A DNA stretch of 64,000 nt. It comes from Solidesulfovibrio fructosivorans JJ]. Its GTDB lineage: Bacteria; Desulfobacterota; Desulfovibrionia; Desulfovibrionales; Desulfovibrionaceae. The stretch is from positions 62,001 to 126,000 of the forward strand of contig NZ_AECZ01000003.1 of assembly GCF_000179555.1 (NCBI RefSeq). The letters run 5' to 3'. The notes beneath the pieces are model-generated. The model was not told the DNA's origin. It did not search any database and saw nothing but the letters and a program-made list of their open reading frames with translations. Below are positions 40,194 through 48,508 of the stretch, piece after piece (positions within the stretch are counted from its first letter, which is position 1; each line of letters begins with the position of its first letter). The position numbers were made by a program, and so were the translations under genes.

Positions 40194-41240
40194 TCATGGT
40201 ACCGGGAATCCCCGTTCGCCGAACCCCGCGGACATTCGGCGAATGGGAGCGGTGGACTCCCTGACAACCAACTCGTGCTCCAAAATAAGGTGGCGGGGCC
40301 CGGCATCGCCGCCCTCCAGGGCGTCCAAGGCCACCTTGGCGGCCAGCCGGCCCATTTCGTAGACGGGCTGGCGAATGGTGGTGAGCCTGGGCGTGACATA
40401 GGAGGCAAAGGTCACGTCATCGAATCCCACCACGGAAACATCTTGCGGCACGGTCAGGCCGAAGGCGCGCAACGCGCCCATGGCGCCGATGGCCATCAAA
40501 TCGTTGGAAGCGAAAATGGCAGTGGGCGGAGCTGCCCGGTTCATGAGCCGGGACACGGCCTCGCGGCAGTGCTCCAGGCCGAAGGGGGCTTGCACCACCA
40601 GGGACGGATCGTGGTCCAGACCGCGCTGCCTCAGGCAGCGGCGATAGCCTTCATACCGGTGCCGGCTGCGGTCGGATGCCGCGAAACTTCCGGCCAGCAT
40701 GGCGAGGCGTTCATGGCCCAGGTCCAGCAAGTGGGCTGTGGCGTCATACCCGCCTTTTTCGTTGTCGATGCCCACGCTCGAGACCGGCGCGTCCGCGAGC
40801 GTGCTGTAGAGGAAGACCGACGGGATATCGAGGGCAGGCGTTTCCCGGGCCATGATCGCCAGGGGATCGGAGACCGTCATGACCAGCGCGTCCACCTGCC
40901 GTTCCAGAAGATGGCGGATGAGCCGGCCTTCGGCGGCCGGATCGTAGTCGGCATTGGCCAGGAGCACCTGGTAGCCGCGCCGGGTGGCCTCGTCCTGCAG
41001 CCCCCTGGTAGAATCGGCGAACACCGTGTTCGTGATGGTGGGGATCACCAGGCCAAGGGTCTTGGTGCGCTGCGTGGAAAGGACCTTGGCCGCGTAGTTG
41101 AACCGGTAGCCGCATGCCTTCATGGCCGCCCGGATCCTTTCTGCGGTCGCCTGGCGCACTTTTTCCGGCGTGTTGAGGTAGCGGGAAACACTCGCGATCG
41201 ATACGCTCGCCAGCGCGGCCACATCTCGGATGGTTGCCAT
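40194..41240 (-). CDS. LacI-family repressor of the ABC operon
   Basis: A 348-residue regulator. The N-terminal helix-turn-helix ATIRDVAALASVSIASVSRYL and hinge helix (ERIRAAMKACGYRFNYAAKVL) are textbook LacI, followed by a periplasmic-binding-protein-like effector domain (TKTLGLVIPTITNTVFAD). It is the first gene of the operon, 25 bases before the binding-protein gene, so it probably controls the operon and itself through the TGTAAC palindromes upstream. LacI control usually implies a sugar-like effector. Confidence 0.92.
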   Translation of the reverse strand: MATIRDVAALASVSIASVSRYLNTPEKVRQATAERIRAAMKACGYRFNYAAKVLSTQRTKTLGLVIPTITNTVFADSTRGLQDEATRRGYQVLLANADYDPAAEGRLIRHLLERQVDALVMTVSDPLAIMARETPALDIPSVFLYSTLADAPVSSVGIDNEKGGYDATAHLLDLGHERLAMLAGSFAASDRSRHRYEGYRRCLRQRGLDHDPSLVVQAPFGLEHCREAVSRLMNRAAPPTAIFASNDLMAIGAMGALRAFGLTVPQDVSVVGFDDVTFASYVTPRLTTIRQPVYEMGRLAAKVALDALEGGDAGPRHLILEHELVVRESTAPIRRMSAGFGERGFPVP

Positions 41241-41244
41241 GTCG

Positions 41245-41258
41245 TGTAACCTGTTACA
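41245..41258. promoter_or_regulatory. LacI-type operator 1
   Basis: Perfect palindrome TGTAAC-CT-GTTACA, starting five bases from the lacI start codon. Confidence 0.7.
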
Positions 41259-41322
41259 GCAAAAGGGTGTCGGGAGAGCGAGGGGTACGGCGGATGCCGC
41301 GAACGCTCTCGCCCGGGCACGA

Positions 41323-41336
41323 TGTAACCGGTTCTA
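41323..41336. promoter_or_regulatory. LacI-type operator 2
   Basis: TGTAACCGGTTCTA shares the TGTAAC half and the central AACCGGTT palindrome with the site 78 bases away. Two sites allow looping or cooperative repression across the lacI promoter. Confidence 0.55.
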
Positions 41337-41341
41337 TTTTT

Positions 41342-41640
41342 GCTTCGCATGCCAAACCCGTGACGATCCGGTCAGGTTTTGGCGTGGGGGAGCGGGGGGG
41401 CTTGGGATGGCGCCTGGCGGGCGGCTGGACCGGGGCCGTGGTGCTCACGCCGGCAGTTTCCGCGCCTTCACCCGCACCTGGGCGCAATCAAGTAGTCCAT
41501 GATGCCCGGCCCCAAAGCCGTAACACCCCGGCTTCGGAGGCGGCCGCCATTTTTTCAACCATGCGCAGGGAATGTCCAAATGCCCAAACAGGGACAGGTG
41601 TCTCGCTGGGGCGTCAGTCGGCCAAGGGGCATTTCTCTCG
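41342..41640. other. intergenic region upstream of lacI
   Basis: No gene supported; presumably promoter DNA for the operon. No repeat stands out. Confidence 0.4.
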
Positions 41641-41643
41641 CTG

Positions 41644-41679
41644 TAAAAAAGAAAGGCCCCGACTGTAGAAGCCAGGGCC
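41644..41679 (-). terminator. terminator downstream of the amber-containing mini-gene
   Basis: On the minus strand GGCCC pairs with GGGCC (about 25-base hairpin), followed by TTTCTTTTTT. It ends the short transcription unit that begins at about 41886 and insulates the lacI operon. Confidence 0.7.
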
Positions 41680-41729
41680 AGTAAGGTTATAGTCGAGATT
41701 TTTTATAGGTTATTGGGAATGACTCAGCA

Positions 41730-41840
41730 TCAAGCGTAGGGCTGGTGTTTACCACACGTGCAGTTTGCCAGCTTTTCTTTATCGATGCTGGCCTATTTAT
41801 GCCCTACATCAAAAAACTGTTCCTCGTCTGACTGGCCCAT
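41730..41840 (-). CDS. 36-codon mini-gene with an in-frame TAG
   Basis: ATG 41840 opens MGQSDEEQFFDVGHK, then TAG (41795-41793), then, still in frame, ASIDKEKLANCTCGKHQPYA before TGA at 41732-41730. The Shine-Dalgarno GGAGGTGAT (complement of 41845-41853) is a nine-base match to the 16S tail, and both promoter and terminator look good. The second half, with CTCGKH, looks like a real small Cys/His protein end. Either a 15-residue peptide is made, the amber codon is read through (for example as pyrrolysine), or the gene carries a nonsense mutation. Family unknown. Confidence 0.5.
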
Positions 41841-41892
41841 CGGCATCACCTCCGTTAAGGTTACAACCAACCTTTCCAAAGGACTCGCTTAC

Positions 41893-41921
41893 TATATAGG
41901 CCTGGGCCATGCCCGTGTCTA
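41893..41921 (-). promoter_or_regulatory. sigma-70 promoter of the mini-gene
   Basis: Minus strand TAGACA (41921-41916), 17-base spacer, TATATA (41898-41893); both hexamers match consensus at five of six positions. The ATG lies about 52 bases downstream. Confidence 0.65.
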
Positions 41922-42150
41922 GTGCTTTTTTGAGGAAGGGAAAAAGTCCCGGGACCGGGTCCGGTCCGGAGAATTGGGAGCGGCAGAAGACCGATGGGGT
42001 CTGCCCTTGGCTCATTGGCTGCCGCCTCTGGTGGCGGTGAGTGATTTGCCAGGAAAGTATCCTGAACTGGGGGCTGGTCACGGGGGGAGCGGCAAGGAAC
42101 GCGATGCCGCACTGGGATCAGGCGTCCCCATTGGCCGGAACGCCTTGGCC

Positions 42151-42187
42151 GAGAGTGGAGAACCCTTTGAAAGGGTTCTCCACTCTC
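42151..42187 (-). terminator. hairpin after the CoA-disulfide reductase gene
   Basis: Arms GAGAGTGGAGAACCCTTT (42151-42168) and its exact complement (42170-42187) form a long perfect hairpin 23 bases beyond the stop of the minus-strand gene. There is no U-run on that strand, so it may act as a transcript-stabilising end or as a terminator for plus-strand transcripts (TCTTTT follows). Confidence 0.6.
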
Positions 42188-42209
42188 GCACGCTCTTTTC
42201 AAAAGGATA

Positions 42210-43904
42210 TTATTGTTCAAGGCCGAACGGCCAAGCCACCAGTCCGCCTTCCAGCACCGTCACGTTGTCGTAACCGTTGGCTTCGAGCACCCGCTGGGCC
42301 TCGTAGCCGCGCATGGACACCTTGCAGTAGGTGATGACCGGGGCCTGCTTGTCCGCCGGGAGTTCGCCGAGGCGCTTGCGCAGCTGTCCCAGGGGAATGA
42401 GCGTCTCGCCGCGCCCAAGGCGCATTTCCTCGAACTCCTTGGGACCGCGCACGTCGAGCAGGTAGGGATGCTCCCCGTTGTCGATGCGGGATTTGGCCAC
42501 GATGCTCGACTGGCCCCGCATGAGCCCGCGCATCTTGTTTTGCAGGATGTGCGCCGTGGCGATGGCGTGGTCGATGGCCAGGGAAAACGGCGGGGCGTAG
42601 GGCAGGTCGGCCATGGCCACGTCGTCCACGGTCAGCCCGCCGAGGATGGCCATGGCCATTTCCGCTGCCTGCCGGTTGACGTTGCCCAGGCCCACGCAAG
42701 CGAACCCCAGGATACGGCCGGTTTTGGCGTCGGCGATGAGCTTGGACACCACCGGCTTGGCCCCCATGAAGCCGGGCTTGTCCGGGCTGGCGTTTATGGC
42801 CGTCACCACGTCGAAGCCGGCTTGTTTGGCCCGGAACTCGGACAGGCCGGTGGAGGCGGCGGTGAAGTCGAAAATCTTGCAGATGCCGCTGCCGATGGTG
42901 CCGGGGAAGGTGGCCGTGTCGCCAAGGACCGCGTTCTCGCCGGCCACCCGGCCTTCCAGGTTGGCCAGATCGCCGAAGGGGGCGAGCATGGGCTCGCCGG
43001 TCAGGCGGTTTTTCACTTCCACGCAGTCGCCGGCGGCATAGACGTCCGGATCGGAGGTGCGCATGCGCTCGTCCGTGATGATGCCGCCGGTGGGACCGAG
43101 CGCCAGGCCCGCCGCCTTGGCCAGCCCCGTGTTGGGAGCCACGCCGATGGCCATGATGACCAGCGTGCAGGGCAGTTCCCGGCCGTCGGCCAGGGTGACG
43201 CCGGTGACCTTGCCGTCCTGGCCGTTAATGGAGGAAATCCCCACGCCGGTGATGATCTTCGCGCCCTTGGATGTGGCGTGGTTCTGCACCAAAAGCGCCA
43301 ATTCCGGGTCCAGGAAGCTCAGGGTCTGGGGCAGGGCCTCGACCACGGTCGCGTCCATGCCGGCTGCAACCAGCGCTTCGCAGGTCTCCATGCCGATAAG
43401 CCCGCCGCCGATGATGACGGTCTTCTCGTCTTTGTTGGTGGCGGCCAGCTCACGCAGCCGGTCGGCGTCCTCGAGGCTGGTCAGGGTGGTGACCCCGGCC
43501 AGTTCGCGGCCCGGGATGGGCGGCACCTTGGGCACGGACCCGGTGCACAAAATCAGCTTGTCATAGGGCAGGAGCCCCGTCTCGCCGGTATCCACGCGCT
43601 TCCAGGCCACGGTCTTGGCCTCCCGGTCGATGCCCGTGACCTCAGTCGAGACTTTGGCGATGATGCCCTTAGCCCCGGCGAAAAATGCTGAATCGCGCAC
43701 CACGCCGGCCGGGGTGGCGAGCAGCATGTCGCGGTCCTTGACCTCACCGGCCACGTAATAAGGATAGCCGCAGGAGGCCATGGACAGCGCGGATGCTTTT
43801 TGCAGCAGGGTGACTTCCGCAGTCTCATCCAGGCGCTTGGCTCGGGAGGCCGCCTTTGGACCGGCGGCGGTGCCACCGATGACGACAATGCGTTTGGTGC
43901 TCAT
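42210..43904 (-). CDS. CoA-disulfide reductase with C-terminal rhodanese domain
   Basis: A 564-residue FAD enzyme. The N-terminal FAD motif VVIGGTAAGPKAASRAKR, the single catalytic Cys in SMASCGYPYYVAG, the NAD(P)H motif VIIGGGLIGMETCEAL, and DVYAAGDCVEV mark the CoA-disulfide reductase/NADH oxidase group. The last 110 residues form a rhodanese domain with active-site Cys in VITYCKVSMRG. Such fusions act as NAD(P)H-dependent polysulfide or CoA-persulfide reductases. AAAGGAG nine bases before ATG 43904 fixes the start. It is probably involved in cytoplasmic sulfane-sulfur handling or redox balance. Confidence 0.93.
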   Translation of the reverse strand: MSTKRIVVIGGTAAGPKAASRAKRLDETAEVTLLQKASALSMASCGYPYYVAGEVKDRDMLLATPAGVVRDSAFFAGAKGIIAKVSTEVTGIDREAKTVAWKRVDTGETGLLPYDKLILCTGSVPKVPPIPGRELAGVTTLTSLEDADRLRELAATNKDEKTVIIGGGLIGMETCEALVAAGMDATVVEALPQTLSFLDPELALLVQNHATSKGAKIITGVGISSINGQDGKVTGVTLADGRELPCTLVIMAIGVAPNTGLAKAAGLALGPTGGIITDERMRTSDPDVYAAGDCVEVKNRLTGEPMLAPFGDLANLEGRVAGENAVLGDTATFPGTIGSGICKIFDFTAASTGLSEFRAKQAGFDVVTAINASPDKPGFMGAKPVVSKLIADAKTGRILGFACVGLGNVNRQAAEMAMAILGGLTVDDVAMADLPYAPPFSLAIDHAIATAHILQNKMRGLMRGQSSIVAKSRIDNGEHPYLLDVRGPKEFEEMRLGRGETLIPLGQLRKRLGELPADKQAPVITYCKVSMRGYEAQRVLEANGYDNVTVLEGGLVAWPFGLEQ

Positions 43905-44272
43905 ACGAATTTGCTCCTTTAGGATTTCGTAACTCATGCCTGAAAACCTTCTTGCTTGTTGACCGCACTGGATATGCACCACGCGCAGCTGTCGGGCATT
44001 GATTACAATCAACGCGGGAGAAAAAATGGGAAAATAAGGAAGGATGCGTCCGAACGAGGCTCACGGCCGGTGGTGGCCCAACATTTTTCCCCTCCAGTTG
44101 GGAATAGTGTTGGGAACAAAAAAGGGCTCACAGCCCTATCAGAGGATTAATCTAAAGGATGTTGCCGGGGTAGTGATCGTCTGATCCCATCCCCAGTTTC
44201 AGCCTCTTCACCCCGTGCCCAGCCCTAGTCCCCACCAGTTCAGCCGCAATTGATCACTTTCTGAAATGAAAA

Positions 44273-44298
44273 AGGACCCCGCTCGAGGGCAAGGTCCC
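44273..44298 (-). terminator. terminator of the DsrE gene
   Basis: Minus strand GGACC...GGTCC stem with an inner CCCTCGAGCGGGG stem, followed by TTTTT, about 135 bases after the DsrE stop. Confidence 0.6.
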
Positions 44299-44336
44299 AG
44301 TATGTTCACGTAGTCCTGCCGCCGTCCCTGAGAGGT

Positions 44337-44423
44337 CTGTGGCGCATCAGCCAACATATCGCCAACGGACAGCCAACAGGCTGCCAAAGCGTCTGTGGCG
44401 CGGTTGCCAACGGTTATGTTGGC
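44337..44423. repeat. GCCAAC-rich direct repeat, left copy
   Basis: Starts CTGTGGCGCATCAGCCAACA, contains four GCCAAC motifs and ends with ATGTTGGC. It aligns in the same orientation with 53906-53980 at high identity apart from one gap of about 14 bases. The two copies bracket a 9.5-kb accessory segment. Regularly spaced hexamers of this sort suggest binding sites for an integrase or excisionase. Confidence 0.7.
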
Positions 44424-44433
44424 GAGACTTAAC

Positions 44434-44784
44434 CTAAAAATTGAAAATTTTCGCCTCTGCCGCCATATCGATCAGATGAGGCCCGCCATCTAACTGCATG
44501 TTTGAATGGAAAGTGGCCTCGTCCAAAGATCGATTATTTGCACATGGAGTACAGATGCCAACCTTTACTTCATTTTCAACCAAATAAGGCAGATAATCTT
44601 GCGGACAATCTCCTGTCGTGGTTTTCTGAGTCAAATCACGGCTGGAAACTGCCCATTCAACACCACCATCAATGAAAAACATATCCACATGGTGCCCCTT
44701 GCCATGAGCTATCTTTGCAAACTGAAAACACCGTGTCGCTGACTCATTATCATTTTTACTCAAAACGAACAAAAAGTTGGCCAT
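44434..44784 (-). CDS. DsrE-family sulfur-relay-like protein
   Basis: A 116-residue alpha/beta protein of the DsrE/F family: ANFLFVLSKNDNESATRCFQF at the N-terminus, HHVDMFFIDGGVEWA, then KVGICTPCANNRSL, in which the Cys corresponds to the position that carries sulfur in active DsrE/TusD proteins. It may trap or hand on persulfide sulfur. AAGGAGG supports the start. Lower GC than its neighbours suggests acquisition. Confidence 0.85.
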   Translation of the reverse strand: MANFLFVLSKNDNESATRCFQFAKIAHGKGHHVDMFFIDGGVEWAVSSRDLTQKTTTGDCPQDYLPYLVENEVKVGICTPCANNRSLDEATFHSNMQLDGGPHLIDMAAEAKIFNF

Positions 44785-44870
44785 ATCATCCTCCTTCGTT
44801 CATCAGTCCAAACCTGTAGTGAAAACGACTTTGACGCGCCTGACACTGCTTCGAGTGTCCAATCAAGCAT

Positions 44871-45020
44871 TTACTGGCAGACAAACCTGAACATGGAGTC
44901 AATCTCGTCAAGCACTTTGCCCGATCGGTCGGCCAGGGCAGTGGCCTGGGCAATTTCCTCTACGGCGGCGTTGACATGTCCCATATTGCGTTTTGCTTCC
45001 TCTTGGAAGCCTAAGATGGT
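44871..45020 (-). pseudogene. remnant of a methyl-accepting chemotaxis protein
   Basis: An open stretch of 49 codons, ending TAA at 44871, contains NMGHVNAAVEEIAQATALA and DRSGKVLDEI, which resemble the signalling region just after the hairpin tip of MCPs. There is no start codon context, no upstream domain and no hydrophobic region, so only a scrap remains. Confidence 0.4.
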
Positions 45021-45089
45021 TTAAGCATGACCAGGGGGCCGGGGCATGGGCGCAATGTTATCGGAAAAGGCGGAGCAGGCCTGCGGCGA

Positions 45090-45842
45090 TCATTTAAGGC
45101 CGATAGGAGCGCCTGAGGCAAACGACGGCTCATGAAGCGGGAGAACGATGTCCGCCGCGTCCCGAATTCGCCGCAAAATGTCGTAGGCGGCGTAGGTATT
45201 GACGCAGGTGCCCGGCGGGATGACTTCCATTTCCCGGGCCGTCACAGACGTCGGCGGAAACAGGTTTTCGCGGATGACGCAAAAGCCGGTGATGACGGCT
45301 AATCCAGCCGGAGTGTCCACAAACACGGACATGCCGCCTTCCGTATGGGCCGGGGTATGTACCATGCGCAGACCGGGAACAATTTCGGTGTCTTCGGTTA
45401 AGGACACCATCTGCCCGGCTTCCGCCACGTCTTCGATGTATTCCTCGTTATAGCGGTAATCCAGGGGGTGCGGGTTCCGTGCGTGCGCCAGCTCCCTTTC
45501 GTGGACATAAAACAGGGCGTTCTCGCACAAGCTGTCATTTTCACAATGATCGTTGTGAAGATGGGTGTGCACTACCACATCAACGTCGGCGGGCGTCAGG
45601 CCGAAACGGGCCAGTCCCGCAGCAAAGCCATGGATCGCCCCCCCGATGGCCGCCTCTCGGGCTTCGGAAACCACGGGACGCATTTCCCCGGTATCCACCA
45701 GGATACGCGTATCCCCTCCTTCCAGATACCAACCGTAGATGGGAATGGTATACGGCTTCCCGTACTCGAATTGGTACGTCATCATTCCCTTGTCGAATTC
45801 CTTGGTTCCCAACACGATGGGATGGATCACAAACGTGCTCAC
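45090..45842 (-). CDS. metallo-beta-lactamase-fold hydrolase (AHL-lactonase-like)
   Basis: A 250-residue protein with the metal site HTHLHNDHCEND (HxHxDH) plus later ligands in MVHTPAHTEGGM and LHEPSF, closest in pattern to N-acyl-homoserine lactonase-like enzymes. It would hydrolyse a lactone or thioester in the cytoplasm. GTG 45842, five bases after GGAGG, is preferred over ATG 45908. It lies downstream of the CGGC/DUF364 operon with a 165-base gap and may be a separate unit. Confidence 0.85.
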   Translation of the reverse strand: MSTFVIHPIVLGTKEFDKGMMTYQFEYGKPYTIPIYGWYLEGGDTRILVDTGEMRPVVSEAREAAIGGAIHGFAAGLARFGLTPADVDVVVHTHLHNDHCENDSLCENALFYVHERELAHARNPHPLDYRYNEEYIEDVAEAGQMVSLTEDTEIVPGLRMVHTPAHTEGGMSVFVDTPAGLAVITGFCVIRENLFPPTSVTAREMEVIPPGTCVNTYAAYDILRRIRDAADIVLPLHEPSFASGAPIGLK

Positions 45843-46007
45843 GACATCCTCCAAATTCCGGCATCCCTCTCGCCTGTTCGATTTGTCTTCCGCGAACTTT
45901 GCACTCATTTTCAGGAAACCGGATTCGCCGGCACATTCAAACTGTCCCGTGCACCGATGACAGTGCTCTAAATCATGCTTGGCTTAGGCATCAATTTCAG
46001 GAACAAC

Positions 46008-46376
46008 TTATTTCGGCCTGTATTCATGAGGAAGATGCGCGGTCCCTTTTACGCAAGGGATACCGGCTTCACGGGCGATTCGAGACAACAAGCTATCGCT
46101 GTCCGCACAAAACCCGTTTCCATTGACCCATTTTCCTTCTTCCTTGTGCGCGAACGTGCAGGTGCACCAGTGCAGAATTTCCGCTCCCTTGGCTTTCAGG
46201 ACCTTTGCCAATGCCACGGCGCGGTCGCCAGGGCAGCGGCATGTCATGACGCCGACAAGTTCAGGATGGTCGGTCCCCGCAAAACCTTGGGAACCACTGG
46301 CAAGACAGGAAAGGCAGCCGGTGAGGGGGCACGTGGTTTCATTTTTCTCGCACCGGATCAATCCGATTTTGGTCAT
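46008..46376 (-). CDS. CGGC-domain-like protein, diverged copy
   Basis: A 122-residue Cys-rich protein starting MTKIGLIRCEKNETTCPLTG. It resembles CGGC proteins (proposed metal binders), but the namesake CGGC is TCRCPG here. Other Cys clusters are CLSC, HWCTC and GIPC. AAGGAG seven bases before ATG 46376 supports the start. It is the last gene of the seven-gene operon. Loss of CGGC suggests an altered ligand preference. Confidence 0.75.
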   Translation of the reverse strand: MTKIGLIRCEKNETTCPLTGCLSCLASGSQGFAGTDHPELVGVMTCRCPGDRAVALAKVLKAKGAEILHWCTCTFAHKEEGKWVNGNGFCADSDSLLSRIAREAGIPCVKGTAHLPHEYRPK

Positions 46377-46424
46377 GGCCGAACTCCTTGTAATCAACGG
46401 CGATTGTCGGGCGTTGTTTCCAAC

Positions 46425-47156
46425 CTATTGTCCGTTCTTGAAAATGGTCAGCCGTTTGACGCCCTGTATCTGCCTGTAGTTTCCCCCCTGGCTGACGCAG
46501 CGAAGCACCTTGTCAGGTTCAGAAACCACGGTTCCGCACAAGGCATCCACCCTGTGATCGAACAGCAGCGGCGTGAACGGCACCGAATCGCCCAGCATGA
46601 GCACGAATGCGTCGGGTCGGCACAGGCGGATGAGCCCGTCAAACGTATGGTTGGTGATGGAGGTGCCGGTAATGGCCACGACATCGGCCTGTGGCAGGAA
46701 CTCTTCAGCCTGTTCGGGGCCGAAATCGCCTTCGTGGGGATTGTTTTCCAGAACCCAGAGGTTGGCGGCCTGTTGTCGGACCTTGGGAAGGAAGGGAAAA
46801 TGGCCGATGACCGCCACGTTTTTTTCGGTCCCCTTTTCCAGGAGGATGTCTCCGGCATTGCGCTCCACCATGACGGACTCGTCCACGGGCAGGAGGGAAT
46901 TGATGGTGGCCATGCCAATGGCCGCTTCCAGCAGGCTTTGCGAATGCACCAGGGAGACAAGTTCCTCGGCGGTTTTTTCCAGAAGGAAACCTGGTTCCGC
47001 CACAAGGGGCGGTTCTTGGCGCAAGGCATCCTTGGGCAGCGTCGCGGCCAGCCCGCAACGCCGGGTGACCACTGCGGTATGGAATACGCCCTGGCGAATA
47101 TCCATGACCGGACAATCGTAGTCGAGCACGCGTGTGAGTTCTTCAAGCAATGTCAT
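46425..47156 (-). CDS. DUF4213/DUF364 protein, copy 1 (putative metal/chelate binding)
   Basis: A 243-residue protein. An enolase-N-like DUF4213 part (about 1-100: GMATINSLLPVDES) is followed by a Rossmann-like DUF364 domain (about 110-240) with VAVIGHFPFLPKVRQ and VVAITGTSITNHTFDGL. The family is predicted to bind heavy metals or related ligands and is common in anaerobes; function is unproven. Translation signal AAGGA precedes the start. Paired with a second DUF364 gene 46 bases upstream. Confidence 0.82.
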   Translation of the reverse strand: MTLLEELTRVLDYDCPVMDIRQGVFHTAVVTRRCGLAATLPKDALRQEPPLVAEPGFLLEKTAEELVSLVHSQSLLEAAIGMATINSLLPVDESVMVERNAGDILLEKGTEKNVAVIGHFPFLPKVRQQAANLWVLENNPHEGDFGPEQAEEFLPQADVVAITGTSITNHTFDGLIRLCRPDAFVLMLGDSVPFTPLLFDHRVDALCGTVVSEPDKVLRCVSQGGNYRQIQGVKRLTIFKNGQ

Positions 47157-47202
47157 GAACGTTCCTTGTGCTTGGTTGTTTCCGGAAGGAAGGAGCAAAA
47201 GC

Positions 47203-47931
47203 TCAAAGGGCCTTGGCGCAAAACCGTTCCCAACCCATAAGTTCCGCCGCGCCGGCGATGGTCGTGCCGTAAAAGATGATCGGGCGGTCATCGAGAAACG
47301 CACCCACGGTATCGTTGGCCAGGGTGGATCCCGTAACCACGAGCAGATCGGCCCGAGCCAGGGCCTCGTCCTTCCGGTCCGGCCCGAGGATCTCGGTGTC
47401 GTATTGGACCGTGCCGATGTTGTCCGGGTCGAGATCAAGCACCTTCAGGGCAAACCGTTCGCTCAGAGCCTGGATGATCTTGGGCTGGAATCCGACCTGC
47501 GTGATACGGACGTCGCCAAAACGCTCGCTGATGTAGTGGCTGAATTTCGCGGCGCATTCATTGGGTTCCTTGTCGCGGCAATGGATGGTGCGGTCGCACA
47601 GCCCCAGTCCCCGAACCGTGGCGTTGACCGAAGCCACGAACACCGCCCGGCGGAAGTTGTTTTCCAGCGGCATCGCGGCGACATCGGCCAGGGTTCTGGA
47701 AAAATCCCCGAAGCGGTCGGTGAAAGCCTGTCCCTTGGCACCCCGGAACTCGGCTTCCATGAGCCGTTCCTTGCCTTTTTGCAGGGGGAAATCCTCGCCT
47801 TCGGGATCGCCTATGGCCTCATGGACGGTCAGCGTTCTGGCCGTGACCGTGATGGGTTCACGAAGCAGATCGTGTTCCTCCCACAAGGCCAGGGCCTTGC
47901 GCCGGACAAGTTCAAGCGTTCCAGGTTGCAT
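47203..47931 (-). CDS. DUF364-family protein, copy 2
   Basis: A 242-residue paralogue of the next gene with the same DUF364 signature LLVVTGSTLANDTVGAFL and a Rossmann-like core DVRITQVGFQPKIIQAL. Its N-terminal part differs and includes two Cys (GLCDRTIHCRD). The two copies may form a heterodimer. AAAGGAG seven bases before ATG 47931. Confidence 0.82.
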   Translation of the reverse strand: MQPGTLELVRRKALALWEEHDLLREPITVTARTLTVHEAIGDPEGEDFPLQKGKERLMEAEFRGAKGQAFTDRFGDFSRTLADVAAMPLENNFRRAVFVASVNATVRGLGLCDRTIHCRDKEPNECAAKFSHYISERFGDVRITQVGFQPKIIQALSERFALKVLDLDPDNIGTVQYDTEILGPDRKDEALARADLLVVTGSTLANDTVGAFLDDRPIIFYGTTIAGAAELMGWERFCAKAL

Positions 47932-47991
47932 GGCATCACTCCTTTGGTGTGTACAGGGAGGCAACATTCAATGTTCAAGTTCAATACGTTT

Positions 47992-48435
47992 TCAGTCGTA
48001 TGCGGCCATGACGTCCGGAGCCTCCTGCAGGAGGGCTTCGGCTGCCGCAGCCATGTTGCTGTCCGCCCAAAACGGCAGTTTCCGATGCGCATTGAAATAA
48101 TTGAGAGGGATGGGATGTGTCCCGACCACCACGGGAAGGTTGTATTGGGATTCGATAAACGTCTTGAAATGGCTCAGGTGGGGGCATGGCGGGTAGCCGA
48201 CGACCAATCCGGTGGCCAGATGGACAACCGTCGCGCCGTTTTTGATAAATTCCGCCGGAACATATTCTACATTTCCCCCGGGGCAGCCGCCACAGGAGGC
48301 GAAACCGACAATGGATGCGCTTTGCTCCGCCGCGTAGCGGGCGAATCCGCCCCGGCGTTCCCGCAGAGCCCGAAAACACTTGCCGGCCCCGCAATTTCCG
48401 TACCGGGCGCAAATGATGATACCGATGCTGACCAT
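47992..48435 (-). CDS. CGGC-domain protein
   Basis: A 147-residue protein with an intact CGGC motif (VGFASCGGCPGGNV) and N-terminal Cys (ARYGNCGAGKC). CGGC proteins are short predicted metal-binding or redox proteins of anaerobes. AGAGGG supports the start. It lies 60 bases upstream of DUF364 copy 2 in the same operon, 73 bases after the DUF5320 gene. Confidence 0.85.
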   Translation of the reverse strand: MVSIGIIICARYGNCGAGKCFRALRERRGGFARYAAEQSASIVGFASCGGCPGGNVEYVPAEFIKNGATVVHLATGLVVGYPPCPHLSHFKTFIESQYNLPVVVGTHPIPLNYFNAHRKLPFWADSNMAAAAEALLQEAPDVMAAYD

Positions 48436-48508
48436 GTGTTTTCCCTCTCGACGGAACTCCCGTCACCCGGAACGGGTGGCGGGAGTCTCGCGTCATGGCC
48501 GTACGCCG

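Larger units (their letters stand above)
43905..44433. other. intergenic region with two minus-strand terminators and a GCCAAC-rich repeat
   Basis: No gene supported. Contains hairpin AGGGCT-GTG-AGCCCT plus T6 (minus strand, about 44114-44135), a terminator downstream of dsrE (listed), and repeat copy 44337-44423 (listed). Confidence 0.55.

Noticed and set aside
41861-42220. 119-codon minus-strand frame upstream of the mini-gene
   Set aside because: Pro/Arg-rich, includes hairpin sequence, and covers the mini-gene promoter; no ribosome-binding site.
44337-44423. CRISPR-like appearance of repeated GCCAAC units
   Set aside because: Units are only six bases and unevenly spaced, and there are no spacers or cas genes.
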